From Salminus brasiliensis (lineage: Eukaryota > Chordata > Actinopteri > Characiformes > Bryconidae), in the NCBI RefSeq assembly GCF_030463535.1, contig NC_132891.1:7527622-7591621 (forward strand): a stretch of DNA of 64,000 nt. The letters run 5' to 3'. The translations under genes and the position numbers were made by a program. This document shows positions 23,645 through 33,248 of this stretch, in pieces. The notes beneath the pieces are model-generated. The model saw only the letters and a list, made by a program, of their open reading frames with translations, had not been told where the DNA came from and searched no databases. The stretch's first letter is position 1. Every line of letters begins with the position of its first letter.

Positions 23645-26600
23645 AATGCGGGGGAAGGAGGGGCATCTTTTCTGCTCTCTCATGGTCAAATTACTTGTCT
23701 GGTCCAAAAGCAGAAATCTCTTTCTCCCTTCAGAAACATGAGTCGTTGTCCATCTAATACCTTTCTGCCCAGTCCTTCGGAGGGCCATGGCCTTAAACCC
23801 CCTTAACCCAATACAGTTAGATTTACATACCACCTCCAAATATAGATACACAGCTAATGTAACACAGGGCAGAACTACTGTGCCACAGGATTAACAGGCC
23901 TCTGAACAGACCGGGAAATATAATGATACCATATTTCTGTTGTGATTATTATTTCACAATAATCCCAATATCCTCCGAAAATGTTCATCACCAGTATAAA
24001 CAAAAGCAAAAGTAACTATATAAACTGCACAGTAACAACAGCAAACATGAATCACATACACTATATGGACAAAAGTATTGGGACACTTGCTTGTTGATTG
24101 TTTCTTCTGAAATCAAGGGTATAAAATAAGAGTATATCCTTCTCTACTGTCTCTACCGTATAGGGAAGGCTTTCCACTTGATTTTGGAGCATTACTGTAA
24201 GGATTTGATTGCATTCAGGGACAAGAGCATTAGGGAGGTCAGGATGTTGGATTGATCACCACTCCACCTCGTCCCCAAATCACCAAAAAGTACTGGATCA
24301 CCCTCCAATTTCAGAGAACACAGTTTTGCTGCTCCTCAGCTCAATGCTGGGGGCTTTATACCTTTTCAGCCCACACCTGGCATTAGGAAGCATGGTGCCA
24401 ATAGGTTCATGTTTATCTGCTCCAGAGCGTCCTATTCTATTGGCAGTACTTCCCTACACGGACTAGACAAACTGTGTAACCTAAAATTTTTGAATGTATT
24501 CATTAGAAAGAGGGGGGGGGGTGTCCACAAACATTTGGACATACTGAGTATTTACAATTCAGCAGTATAGAAACAGAAAGTAGAAGGTCCCAAATCATCT
24601 CACTTCACTTAAAACTGTGATGGAAAGGTTTGTCACCGATTGAAAGGCTCGTCACGCTCTCCAATCAGGAATTGTTCCTCGTGCTCAAGGAACCCTTTGT
24701 AGCATCTTTCTTTCTTTCTGCATTTCCTACTGCAGCTGCCTCAGTAACTACTGTACTGCTAAGGTTAACAAATTACTGTGGCAAACATTTAGCACATCAG
24801 CAGAAGCTACATTTTAAATTCGAGTCCCATGTGGATCCGCGCTCTGCTGGCCTCTGTGTTTTCAGGCAAACAGCGTAATTTGACAGGGTTTGGCAGGGCT
24901 GCTGCCCCCCCGCTCGAGAGTGCATGAGAGATGCTTATAATATTAGGACGTACTAAGACAAAACAGTCAGGCTATTATGTCATTAGGGCAAATTAATGAT
25001 AAAAGGGCCCTGTAAATAAACAAGCCACAACATGGAGACTTTCCAAACAAGAGGAGTGAGTCAGGTCAAGCAAAGGCTAGCCTGTCTGAAAGTGCAATTA
25101 GGCGCTCTGCCTGATGGCCACTCAGGTCATTAGCAAGGTCATTAGAGATGGAAGGACAGATCGGAGACCGCTGTGACCGTGAACTCAACCCCCCTCCCCC
25201 AACAGCGTAACAGACAGGCACACACTAATGCTGAGTGATATATCATCTATACTGGTATTGGTGTCAAACAAGCTCTGGTAGTACTGATGGATAAAGGAAG
25301 CAGTTTGGATTTAGCTCAAACTCCTGGTATTTTTGGCCGAAACTGGCAGTTAAACGCAGCACCATAAATCATGTGTTAATGGTCACAGCAATATTAGCCC
25401 TTGGAACACTGATACTGTTAAGACTGCACTGATCGAGAAATTGTGGGCCAATTGTAGGCCAGAAACCATCAGGGCAAGACTAAACTGTACACCTAGAACT
25501 AAGACTAGGGCTTCTTAATTTCTGTATGTGCTTTGGACAGATGAATCTGGAGTCACGCCCTTGAAAAACTTTTGAAGGCTTTTTCAGATGGGAGACTCCA
25601 TACTTTGACATAACCTACTGAAAGAGCTATGCTATATGGACAAACGTATTGGGACACCTGCTAATTCATTCTTTCTTCTGAAATCAAAAGGTATAAAAAT
25701 ACCTTTATAAATATAAATAGGATTGCAGTGGTCAGGATGTTGGATTGATCACCAAACCCAACCCAAAAGCATGGTGCCAATTGGTTTCATATTTGCTGAA
25801 TCATTTATTAGAAGGGGTGTCCACAAACATTTGGACATATAGTGTACCCGTGAGTCCTGTGAGGACATTTTAGCATTGTTTAGAGGGTTCTTGGGTTCTG
25901 CCCTTGGGCAGAACTTACTAGGTCGGCCTGGCGCGGTCATGTTGGCAGTCATTTTAAATGTTCTCAAAGTAAATTTAGCGGACAGTGGACACCTGGTTTT
26001 TAATTGCTATGAGATTTTTTTTTTAATCCCTCCCGAAACTCATCTTCATCTACAGCCTACTTTCTGAAGGCCTCAGAAAGCGCTTTGGATCTGGCCATGG
26101 TGATCTTCACCATTCACTTTAACAATCAAGAGCAAACCAAGTTAAAAGTCTGAGGTTTAATGAAGACAGGCTTCTCCAGAATCCTCTCTAATCATGTTCT
26201 AATCACCTGCAGCTGATTCTGATTTTATATGTGAAGTAGAGATGAATGTGGGGGTGTTAGATTTTTTTTATTACAAGAAAACTGCATTTCTAATAATTAC
26301 ATTTTACAAATGATTTTAAAGGACATGTCTTCAGCTGGACGTGTTTAACAGTGTGCTCTACCAGCCCCTATAACGTCACACGGTGCTTAAACTCTGGCGA
26401 TGACCACTTGCAATGGAATTTTAAAGATTCTGTGGCCATCCTTCCACAGCAGTTACCACAGTCCATGAACAATCAACGTGTTTTCCATCAGTTTAGACCC
26501 AAACTAAATATTAGCAGGTTGTCTTGGTTGCCAACAACGATCGTTTACAATCAATACATCCGTCTAGCACCGAGTAGCAGCACTGAGAAATCATGAGGAC

Positions 26601-27510
26601 ATTAATACCATCTGATACCCTGATACATGGGAAACACTAGGATACTGAACCCTTATTAATATCAGCCAGAACGAACCTCAACATCTTCCTGTGTTCTTAG
26701 TTCCTGAACAAGCACAGGCATGCAGAATATACTGCAGCTTAATGCGCTCCCACATTTCATTCCCCAAACTGCACTTTCACATTACAGCTGCGGAGCTTTG
26801 GTGCTGAAGCTCAGTCACTTGTCTTTACCTTGATGCCTTAATTACGCTATAAATTCAAGGCTCGTGTGGCAGCCTTCTGATGTACTTCACAGCCCACGGC
26901 CATCTCATAAAACACACAGTTTAACATCCCAATCAGGAATACTGCAGTGATCACAGTGCCAGTCTAACAGTCAGACGCTCACGACAGACATTCACAAACG
27001 TTTTCCCCCTTCCAGGCGCTCTTGTTTCTAGAGGAAGCGAGAACTATAGAGATGGCACAGATAGCATTCCAGAGATCAGCTGATATCAGCAGAAAATGTG
27101 GGATCAGATATCGCAGGGAAAAAAGAATGAATCTGATCTGACTCTGTAACAAACCTAGCGATAAATAGCCACACACTCTCACTGCAGTGTGATATTAGCT
27201 GTGTGTTTCTTCCTGTAGGGCATGGGAGGGAGGGAGGGAGGGAGGGAGTGAGTGAGTGAGTGAGTGAGTGTACTAGTGGACACAACACTTTTAGATATTA
27301 AAAGAATTAAAATGGTTTTAAAATTTAAGGTGGAATCGGGTCAATATAAGCCGTACACAGGATCAGGAAAAAAAAAAAAAAAAGAGAGACACATGGTAAG
27401 GGGGAAAGAGAGACAGAAAAAGACAGAAAGACAAAAAGAAATTGAGAGAGAGAGAGAGAGAAAGAGAGAGAGACACACACACACACACAGGATGAGAGAC
27501 AGGGAGAGAC

Positions 27511-27569
<59 letters not shown>

Positions 27570-27656
27570 AAGGATGAGATACAGGGAGAGAGACACAAAG
27601 GATGAGAGACAGGGAGAGAGAGGGAGAGAGAGATAGAGAGACAGAAAGGATAAGAG

Positions 27657-27710
<54 letters not shown>

Positions 27711-29791
27711 AGAAAGGGAGAGAGACACAAAGACAAAGAAATTGAGTGAGAGTGAGAGAAAGACAAAAGCAAAAAGAGCAAGACAGAGAGAGAGAGACAC
27801 ACACACAAGTGGAAAGGGAGCGAGACAAAGAGAGAGAAAGAAATGAAGAGTGAGCGAGCAAAGGAGAGAGAGAGAGACACAAAAACAAAGAGAGACACAC
27901 AGAATGAGCAAGAGACAGCGAGAGACAGCGAGAGACAGCAAGAGCGAGCGAGAGAGAGAGAGACGCTCCCTGCCTCGAGGCTGTTTGTCTTTGCCTGGCT
28001 CGCTGTTCTTGTCTCACATTGGTGCCGTTTTCTCACACACTGCCGTGAGAAGCGTCACACGGCCATGTCAAGCCTCCAGCCCTCATGACAGGCCGGTTTC
28101 GGGCCCATCAGCCTGATTATGCTGTAATCGCGTCAGCGCGGCCGCTGAGAAAAAGAGAAAGGCATTCCAGGCCAGTCCAGCTCCGTGCACGCGGCCTGCG
28201 CGCTCGCTCAGTAGCCTCAGCTTCTTCAGTTACAGCAGGGGGACGCTGTCGCTCCAGGCACATTCACCCCTCAGCCAGGACAAAAAACACAGCAGCTGTG
28301 CAAACCCCTTCACTGTGGCATCCAGAGCTGAGCGTTACTGATACAAGTCTACAGCACAGTCTTCTCTCAAATTGATTGTCCCATTTCATTTTGTGTGACC
28401 CGGACATTGATGTCTTTTTGAATTCTTGTTGCATTTGATCAGTACAGTTTCGCATAATTTAGTATCGACACCATGGCCACGCTCCTCAAAATGCCTTATT
28501 ACTGTTGGCTCTAAAGGCCTAAAGTGGTCGTCAGTTGTAGCAAATACAGCTACACTGCGGTCATCGGTGATGTAGCCACTGAGACCAAGTACTTTTCAAA
28601 TGTAAACAGTAAGGGAAGTTATATTAAGTAGTTATAATGAACACTATTTTACACAATAACACTACATATGATTTATGTATTTTCAGATGAAACTACAGAT
28701 CTTGATCTTTATGGTTGTCATGTCTTCTTCCTTAACAGCAATGTGTTTCATTTCTCCGAACAAGATGAAACGCTCCTCCTTCAACTTCATCCAAAACTAT
28801 GAAATTTCGAGACTGTTGGACAAGGCTGATTTATCTTTATCAGATCACGCAAAAAATTAAGTTCCTGGCCCACCCCCACCCCCCATTTCATATTTGAAAT
28901 TTATTAAGCATAAAATCGAAAGTAGTTTTTCAGCATCAGATTCAAAAACGAAAAGAATAAATTGCTTTCATTTTTTGTTTCACCCCCCATTTAATTTTTT
29001 TGCATCATATTCAAAAAGGAAAAAAAGCACCTCACAAAACACTTAACTGAATATCCCAGTTTCACAGCACAATATATTGCCCAGCACTACGGACAGTGTT
29101 TATGCCCCAATATAGAGGTGCTCATTCACCAACTCCCTTACATGGTTACAGGTGGGCCTGTGGCCTCTGCCTTTTCCTTTACAGCTTGTACACTATATGT
29201 CCAAATGTTTGTGGACACCGCTTCTAATGAATGCATTCAGCTACTTTAAGTTTCACCCATTGCTGATACAGATGTGCAAATACACACACACACACACACA
29301 CACACACCTGTCTAGTGCCTGTATAGAAGTACTGCCAAAAGAATAATACTTTCTAGGGCAGATAAACATGAGCCTACTGGAATCAGAATGGGGACTAGAG
29401 ATATATGAATTTTTGAGCTTTTGAAGGAGTTGGAAATATGGTGGTGACCATCCAACACCCTGACCTCACTAATGAAACCAAATTCTCACAGCAATGCTCC
29501 AAACTCTAGCAGAAAGCCTTCTTCCCTCCAACAAAAGCAAGATAAACTCTTTAATGCCCCTGATTTTGGAAGAAACAATAAATGTCCTAAAACTTTTGTC
29601 CATATAGTCTATCAGAGCATGTGACATACTGTTAAGCATGATGGCTTTGTGTCAAGTGAGGAATTAGAATTTCTTGGAAATCAGATGAATCATCCATTAA
29701 AAAAACAATAAGAAAAAGAGAACAATTCTTAACAAAAGCTGAGAGTGACAGGAACTGACTTAGCAACCGGGGAACGAGAACAGAAAGGGCA

Positions 29792-29822
<31 letters not shown>

Positions 29823-31559
29823 AATAATGGCTTAAAAACTCAGCTCCTCAACCACTCTGGCTGTGAGCATTCAGAAATCCTCAATCAAACGTGATCTTCA
29901 GGGAGAACGCATCCCTGATCTTCCAAGAGCAACAAAGCACGAGATCAGGCCATGCTGCCCTACCATACGTCAGCCATGTTTATGTATGCAGTGAATGTAA
30001 TCAACATTAGCTGGGCTATACAAAAGGGAGGCAGACTCCTTTGACAGGCCGCTGAATGGGACTCATTGCCTACATTTCCATCACAAAAGGCCAGACTTCA
30101 ACTCTGACTTCTGTCTGGGTTCGCAGAGTGAACACTCTGCAACCGCCTCCCTCTGCGAGTGCATAGACTCGCTGTTTTAAGTGCTACAAAACTCAGCCTG
30201 TTTACAGACATAAGCAGCAGTGTTTTCCTCCTCAGCAAGCAAAACACTGAGCGTGCTGCTGCAATACGCTCAGAAGAACTGATGCACATCACAGAAAAAC
30301 CAGGAACATTTGTGTCCTCGTGAATTTTAGTGGGAAAGAACGTCCAAGGTTAAGCTACAAGGGCAGCTTTCTATTCACTGGAGGCCAAAATATGCAGCGC
30401 CATACTGGACCCACTACCATGAAGCCACGGGCATGAATGTTTTATACCCCTTCAGGACAGGGATAGGAATATGATGATGCACATGTTAGCATGAGGGCAA
30501 CTTAAGCCTGGAGCCATTAACACGCTCCTGTGTGCTGTTGCTTGTATTGTAAACACACACGCAGACAGTAGGGCTGAGCATGTAGGCTATGTTGAACTGA
30601 TGAGAACATGCCATTCTGCAGAGGCCTCTCAAACGCCATTGAACTCTGTGGCCTTATTTTATACATAGTACATTTTTATCATGGATGAGGACTAAACTAG
30701 TTTCTAAGCTCCTGGGTGGGGCATTAAGACTTGCTGCTTCATATAGCTGAGCAAGGTATAAGCAGTAAAAGCATGGTGTGTGTGTTGCTACTTCGATTAA
30801 AGGGCCCACAGTACTGAAACAGAAGGGCTCACCATAGCTTAGATCACTCACTAGCCCGTTTTGAAGGAAATATATTTTTGCGAGGTCATAAAAACCCAAC
30901 ACTTCCATACACCTACCTACCCAGCCTAGGGAGGTTTAGCCCCGCCCACTCACACTGAAGTTATAAGGAGCATGAAATACAGGGCAACCAATCAGAACAG
31001 AGGTTGTTTACATGGTTCAGCCAATGAGAAAATACCTATAAATATAAATATATAAAAATAAATAAATAAATAAATAATATATATATATATATATACACAC
31101 ACATACATACATATATATATATATATATAAACCTTTGCTAAAAATGTGATGGGATGATACCAACCACTATTACAAAATGTCCAATTAAAAAAATTAAATT
31201 AAAATTAAATAGCCACCCATTTTCACACATTCACAGCACAGAGGTACATGCAGGGTGTGGCAAAATCCCCACACATTTTTGGTCCATCACAATTTTAGTG
31301 TCATCAATAAACATAAAATTTTTTTAGAAAATACAACAGTTCTAGATTCACAATTAGATCAATTTCCCCACAATGCACATTTTAAATGAAACCATTATTA
31401 TTTATTCATTTATTTACATCTCAGTGCTGTTACTGAAATATGGGACACCCCTAGTAGCTATATTGTGAAACAGTGGTGACCAACCCACATGGAGATCAAC
31501 CTTCCTCCAGGTCTCCCCTCCAACCCAGACCCAACAAACCTCATTCAGCTGATCAAGCC

Positions 31560-31598
<39 letters not shown>

Positions 31599-32444
31599 TA
31601 GGATCGATCAGGATTGTGAATGTAGCTAGACCTCCAGGAGCATGGCTGGGGACCACTGGAGTAGAAGGAACATAAATACAGCTGAGATGAACAGACTGTC
31701 TGTTCACTGTAGAACCCAAACCACAAAAACACACATGCACCTTATATTTAGTCTAATAGTCTAATAGCTAAAGTGGGTTCACTCTGTGGTCTGGACAAGG
31801 TGGCCATCACAGATATGCATTAGACCTTCTACCATGGACTGTTCTAGATAAGCACAGGCATGGAGAGGGTTCTGCAGCTGAATGACATAAGGAAAAACAG
31901 CCTTCTAGGATGTCCAGTATTTACTCCGGGTTTTGTTATGAAGTGCTGTGGCCACAGTGACCACAGAAACCAAAAGCGAGCCTGGCACATTCCCACCATA
32001 CACACATCTAACCGGAAACGTTGGTCGAAAAAAATTAGGGCAAATGAAAACGACGTAAAACGAAGGCATTAAAGTTTCAAAATACCCTAACGTTAGCAAG
32101 CAGGCTTAGCGCCGTGACGGCCAGCCTCGCACAGTAGCCTCGCCGCCTTCCAGCGTTCACACTATTCAATAAATAAACAGCGAGTCGGCTCCTCGCCTAA
32201 TTCCTCCGTTCCACCTTAAACGGCGCGCAGCCTCGCTCTGGCCAGACGGGCGCCTGAATGCAACAGCCGAAGCGGTTTTAAGGTGGACCGGAAAATTCGA
32301 CACAGAAGCCGCTCCGACCGCGTAAATACACACGGAGAGAGAGCGTGTGTGGATGAGCGGCGGCCAAACGTGCTACTCACCATCGCCCAGTGCGATTAAT
32401 CCTGCCAGGACAAGCAACGTTGAGACGCTTCGTGCCAAAGACAT
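9795..32444 (-). CDS. acvr1b: Activin receptor type-1B (ALK4), complete coding region
   Basis: Nine coding exons in transcript order: 32444-32381, 14049-13810, 12516-12253, 12068-11838, 11676-11509, 11367-11211, 10712-10588, 10476-10346, 9920-9795. They sum to 1506 nt, 501 residues plus stop (human 505). Domains: signal peptide 1-21; cysteine-rich activin-receptor ectodomain with CCYTDYCN; transmembrane helix about 120-144; GS box [12 protein letters not shown] near 183-194; kinase with P-loop GKGRFGEVW (210-218), lysine 230 in [16 protein letters not shown] with Asp331, and ADLG with Asp349. The L45 loop ADNKDNGTW is the SMAD2/3-specifying type. ACVR1B is a plasma-membrane serine/threonine kinase that type II receptors activate after activin, nodal or GDF ligands bind. 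Exons match ACVR1B better than TGFBR1 or ACVR1C, judged from memory. The first intron is 18.3 kb and heavily invaded by repeats. The gene has the same orientation as acvrl1, which lies upstream. All catalytic residues are present. Confidence 0.97.
10000..10235 (+). mobile_element. Family A MITE copy (5'-truncated type), acvr1b intron 8
   Basis: It starts TACACTATATTTAAACAAAAG then TATTGGGACACC, and its interior (TTTGGAAGAGCTGTGAGGAG, ATTCCAGAGAACACAGGTTC) matches the other family A copies. It lies between exons 9 and 8, and its right end is missing. It accounts for most of the open frames there. Confidence 0.75.
10346..10476 (-). CDS. acvr1b: acvr1b exon 8: kinase C-lobe
   Basis: 131 nt, acceptor CCCATAG, donor GTAACC. 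It encodes [40 protein letters not shown] and QSYE. The length equals that of acvrl1 coding exon 8. Confidence 0.97.
10588..10712 (-). CDS. acvr1b: acvr1b exon 7: kinase APE region
   Basis: Acceptor TTTGCAG, donor GTAAGC. It encodes [37 protein letters not shown] and CNAG. Confidence 0.97.
10713..11210 (-). other. acvr1b intron 6, AT-rich
   Basis: 498-nt intron made mostly of A and T runs, with no recognisable element. Confidence 0.85.
11211..11367 (-). CDS. acvr1b: acvr1b exon 6: catalytic loop and DLG
   Basis: Acceptor TTTACAG, donor GTATTT. It encodes [40 protein letters not shown] and [12 protein letters not shown], so the catalytic Asp, the metal-binding Asp and the activation segment are intact. 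Confidence 0.97.
11509..11676 (-). CDS. acvr1b: acvr1b exon 5: L45 loop end and kinase helix region
   Basis: Acceptor TTCTCAG, donor GTAAAC. It encodes [20 protein letters not shown], then [20 protein letters not shown] and [13 protein letters not shown]. Confidence 0.97.
11838..12068 (-). CDS. acvr1b: acvr1b exon 4: GS end, P-loop and catalytic lysine
   Basis: Acceptor GCTGCAG, donor GTGAGC. It encodes [18 protein letters not shown], the [11 protein letters not shown] glycine loop, [18 protein letters not shown] and the start of the L45 loop (FIAADNK). The next intron cuts the L45 loop. Confidence 0.97.
12253..12516 (-). CDS. acvr1b: acvr1b exon 3: transmembrane helix and start of GS box
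   Basis: The acceptor GAAGCAG follows an 18-T tract. It encodes the juxtamembrane segment, the hydrophobic helix [20 protein letters not shown], the basic stop-transfer region and [15 protein letters not shown]. Donor GTCAGT splits the following Gly codon. Confidence 0.97.
12517..13809 (-). other. acvr1b intron 2
   Basis: 1.3-kb intron. It holds an (AAT)n-rich stretch near 13185-13235 and a SINE head at 13404-13450. Nothing else is recognised. Confidence 0.85.
13404..13450 (+). repeat. tRNA-derived SINE head with A box
   Basis: GGGGCAGTGGTGGCTCAGCG, followed by GTTAGAACGCCGGGC. The stretch TGGCTCAGCGG (13416-13426) fits the pol III A-box consensus TRGYNNARNNG exactly. Similarity ends around 13450, so this is a 5' fragment. 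Confidence 0.6.
13810..14049 (-). CDS. acvr1b: acvr1b exon 2: ligand-binding ectodomain
   Basis: 240 nt, acceptor CTCTGCAG, donor GTGAGTG. It encodes [20 protein letters not shown], then GACMAS through YCLSTEG and the CCYTDYCN box of three-finger TGF-beta receptor ectodomains. The length equals that of the acvrl1 ectodomain exon. Confidence 0.97.
16375..16640. mobile_element. Degenerate ACTCTTA-type MITE
   Basis: It begins CTACACTCTTATAATAATAT. Its interior is rich in GGTTCT/CACAAAGGGTTCT motifs like those of the TIR elements at 60.2 and 63.3 kb, and it ends around AAAGCTTCTTTACACT. The ends are diverged, so the boundaries are approximate. Confidence 0.4.
17372..17433. repeat. (CA)31 microsatellite
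   Basis: Uninterrupted CA run of about 62 bases in acvr1b intron 1. A shorter run sits at 17193-17217. Confidence 0.95.
18026..18087. repeat. CACCCACACCTC-type minisatellite
   Basis: Tandem pyrimidine-rich units (CACACCTCCACC, CACACCCACC). On the other strand this is a G-rich GGTGTGGG array, potentially able to form G-quadruplexes. Confidence 0.7.
19075..19244 (-). mobile_element. Tc1-related MITE terminal fragment
   Basis: It ends in GTGTGTCCCAATACTTTTGC then CCATATAGTGTA, an inverted version of the family A end. Its body (ATTTCAATAACTGCAGCGG, CCCATCACAGTTCCTAACAC) differs from family A, so I treat it as a related family. The other end was not found. Confidence 0.5.
19510..20003 (-). mobile_element. 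Family A MITE copy carrying an internal (CA)n
   Basis: Reverse-oriented copy. CTTCTAATGAACGCTTTCAG starts it and GGTGTCCCAAAACTTTTGTC CATGTTGTG ends it. The (CA)16 at 19580-19611 sits just after GATAGATGTGCAAA-like sequence, the same internal place as in the 29.2-kb copy. Confidence 0.8.
20120..20176. repeat. (CA)28 microsatellite
   Basis: Uninterrupted dinucleotide run between two family A copies in acvr1b intron 1. Confidence 0.95.
20258..20532 (-). mobile_element. Family A MITE copy, 5' part missing
   Basis: It shares AGGAAGTACTGCCTATAGAA, GAGCAGATAAACATGAACC, AAAGCCCTCCAGCATTGAG and the end TTTTGTCCATACAGTGTA with the other copies. Only one terminus is retained. Confidence 0.75.
21893..22300. 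mobile_element. Nested MITE with CGTTCACATTAC-type ends
   Basis: The left end is CTTCGTTCACATTACAGGCC and the right end GGGTAATGTGAACGAACGTG GCC, which are inverted copies. The interior has AAATCCGACCTGGCCATGTC and CATATTAAAGTCAATC, like a fish MITE family I recall. No coding capacity. Confidence 0.55.
22473..22516. repeat. Perfect-but-one 17-bp inverted repeat (hairpin)
   Basis: CCACCAGGTTCGGTTTT (22473-22489) and AAAACAGAACCTGGTGG (22500-22516) are inverted copies with one mismatch and a 10-base loop. Confidence 0.8.
23578..23641. repeat. (CA)32 microsatellite
   Basis: Long uninterrupted CA run, preceded by degenerate CA-rich sequence from 23500. It explains the VCVCV frames predicted here. 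Confidence 0.95.
24057..24550 (+). mobile_element. Family A MITE, near full-length copy
   Basis: It starts TACACTATATGGACAAAAGT and ends GGTGTCCACAAACATTTGGA CATACTGAGTA. At about 494 bp it serves as the reference for the family here. Its interior holds GGGACAAGAGCATTAGGGAG and GGAAGCATGGTGCCAATAGG. TA at the tip fits a Tc1/mariner-type target duplication. Confidence 0.85.
25630..25846 (+). mobile_element. Family A MITE, internally deleted copy
   Basis: Both ends are present (CTATATGGACAAACGTATTG and TTTGGACATATAGTGTA) but only 217 bp remain. The deletion joins sequence after TGGATTGATCACCA to AAAGCATGGTGCCAAT. Confidence 0.8.
27226..27270. repeat. (GGGA)n(GTGA)n tetranucleotide repeat
   Basis: GGGA repeated about five times, passing directly into GTGA repeated about six times. 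Confidence 0.95.
27395..27965. repeat. 570-bp polypurine (GA)n-rich satellite tract
   Basis: Almost pure purine on the plus strand: (GA)n blocks separated by GACA-containing units such as GAGACAGGGAGAGACAGGGA. The acvr1b sense strand is therefore polypyrimidine. It generates long SLSLSLS frames on minus and ERERER frames on plus, which are artefacts. Confidence 0.95.
28687..28860 (+). CDS. Small ORF with signal-peptide-like start (hypothetical)
   Basis: A 57-codon ORF on the strand opposite acvr1b, inside its intron 1. Residues 1-18 ([18 protein letters not shown]) look like a signal peptide. The rest is short and contains a KR pair at MKRSSFNF and the helix-like [15 protein letters not shown]. 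The ATG follows TATTTTCAG directly, which would be a splice acceptor if this were an exon. I recognise no family, and a chance ORF in AT-rich sequence is quite possible. Confidence 0.2.
   Translation: MKLQILIFMVVMSSSLTAMCFISPNKMKRSSFNFIQNYEISRLLDKADLSLSDHAKN
29189..29611 (-). mobile_element. Family A MITE, reverse copy with internal (CA)n
   Basis: Both ends are seen: TACACTATATGTCCAAATGT and AACTTTTGTCCATATAGTCTA. The (CA)13 at 29282-29307 follows ACAGATGTGCAAATA, as in the copy at 19.5 kb. Confidence 0.85.
29790..29826. repeat. (AAAT)n microsatellite
   Basis: About nine AAAT units, ending in AATAATAATAA, in acvr1b intron 1. Confidence 0.9.
31040..31130. repeat. AT-rich (AAAT)n/(TA)n/(CA)n compound repeat
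   Basis: Compound microsatellite made of AAATA, TATATA and ACATACAT units. Confidence 0.9.
31561..31599. repeat. (AAT)13 microsatellite
   Basis: Uninterrupted trinucleotide run in acvr1b intron 1. Confidence 0.95.
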
Positions 32445-32650
32445 GACTGCGAGATTCCCATTGCTTCGCATTAATGCATTTGTGGTGAGATGTTGACAAG
32501 CGAGCACAACTGAACGGGAGCACACGCCATAGTCCGACAGCCAGTTAAAGGGGTGTGTGTATGAGTGTGCGGTGTTAAAGGGGAAGGGCTCCACGCCTCG
32601 GCTCCTTTGTTGTGGCCACATCTCACTAAGCACTCACTAGCGAGGGGGTA
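32100..32650 (-). promoter_or_regulatory. acvr1b: CpG-rich promoter region around acvr1b exon 1
   Basis: From about 32100 to 32430 the sequence is visibly enriched in CG dinucleotides and GC content against the AT-rich intron, and it contains the first coding exon. Upstream (higher coordinates) a purine/GC-mixed leader runs to about 32650 with no clear TATA box. The transcription start is not determined. Confidence 0.5.
32381..32444 (-). CDS. acvr1b: acvr1b exon 1: start codon and signal peptide
   Basis: It encodes [20 protein letters not shown] and D, a clear signal peptide, then donor GTGAGTA. An in-frame upstream ATG at 32471-32469 would add nine residues (MRSNGNLAV). I prefer the inner ATG because it places a short basic n-region right before the hydrophobic core. 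The exon lies in a CpG-rich stretch. Confidence 0.85.
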
Positions 32651-32708
32651 TTAAAGTGGGATTAGTGAGCCCTCCCTTTACATTACACCGAGGGTAAGTA
32701 GAGACTAG

Positions 32709-32709
<1 letters not shown>

Positions 32710-32788
<79 letters not shown>
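32710..32788. repeat. (CA)39 microsatellite upstream of acvr1b
   Basis: The longest CA run in the window, about 270 bases upstream of the acvr1b start codon. Confidence 0.95.
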
Positions 32789-32791
<3 letters not shown>

Positions 32792-32811
32792 CAGTTCCAT
32801 GCACTTAAGCA

Positions 32812-33248
32812 CAGTGTTTATTGTACTTTCCGAGATTTGAAAAAAATAAGCTTTTAATTTCCAAGTATCCTCAATTGATTCATCTTAAATCTTCACATTT
32901 AAAGAGTTAATCATTTTGGGTTTTGGATGCCTTGCCTGCACGGCCCTCTTCTCTAGATAGGGTTAAGGTCAGGCCTCTGCCTTGGCCATTTCGTTTATTT
33001 ACTCTTGGGCACTGGGTCAGTATCTTGTATAACCCGTCGTCTCTTTAGCTTAAGGTCATGAACTACTGCCCGTACAATCTCCTGTAAAATATTGTGATAC
33101 ACCTTTGAATTCATGATCAATGATGGCAAGACGTCCAGGGCCGCAGAGGCAGCAAAGAAGCACAAAACCATGATGCACCCTCCACCATGCTTTACAGTTC
33201 AGATAAGGGTTGATTAGTAATCAATGCAGAATTCACAGGGACAGGTAA
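32812..33248 (-). pseudogene. Tc1-like transposase fossil, copy 1
   Basis: On the minus strand, fragments in sequential frames read KHGGG, IQDTDP and QRPDLNPI. These are the Tc1/mariner motifs around the second catalytic Asp and the PDLNP block before the third acidic residue. Frames are broken by stops and indels. The flanking AATCAATGCAGAATTCACA and CAAGTATCCTCAATTGATTC recur in the second copy. Confidence 0.75.

Larger units (their letters stand above)
14050..32380 (-). other. acvr1b intron 1 (18.3 kb), repeat-rich
   Basis: Very long first intron between the signal-peptide and ectodomain exons, as is usual for type I receptors. It contains at least six family A MITE copies, a 1.6-kb TIR element, many microsatellites, a purine tract and one small ORF of interest; each is listed separately. 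No spliced gene is recognised inside it. Stretches 14.1-16.3, 20.6-21.5, 24.6-25.6, 25.9-27.2 and 29.9-32.1 kb show no element I can name. Confidence 0.85.

Noticed and set aside
27325-28036. Three overlapping minus-strand ORFs of 190-230 codons rich in Ser-Leu
   Set aside because: They are direct translations of the (GA)n polypurine tract in different frames, with no domain or splice support.
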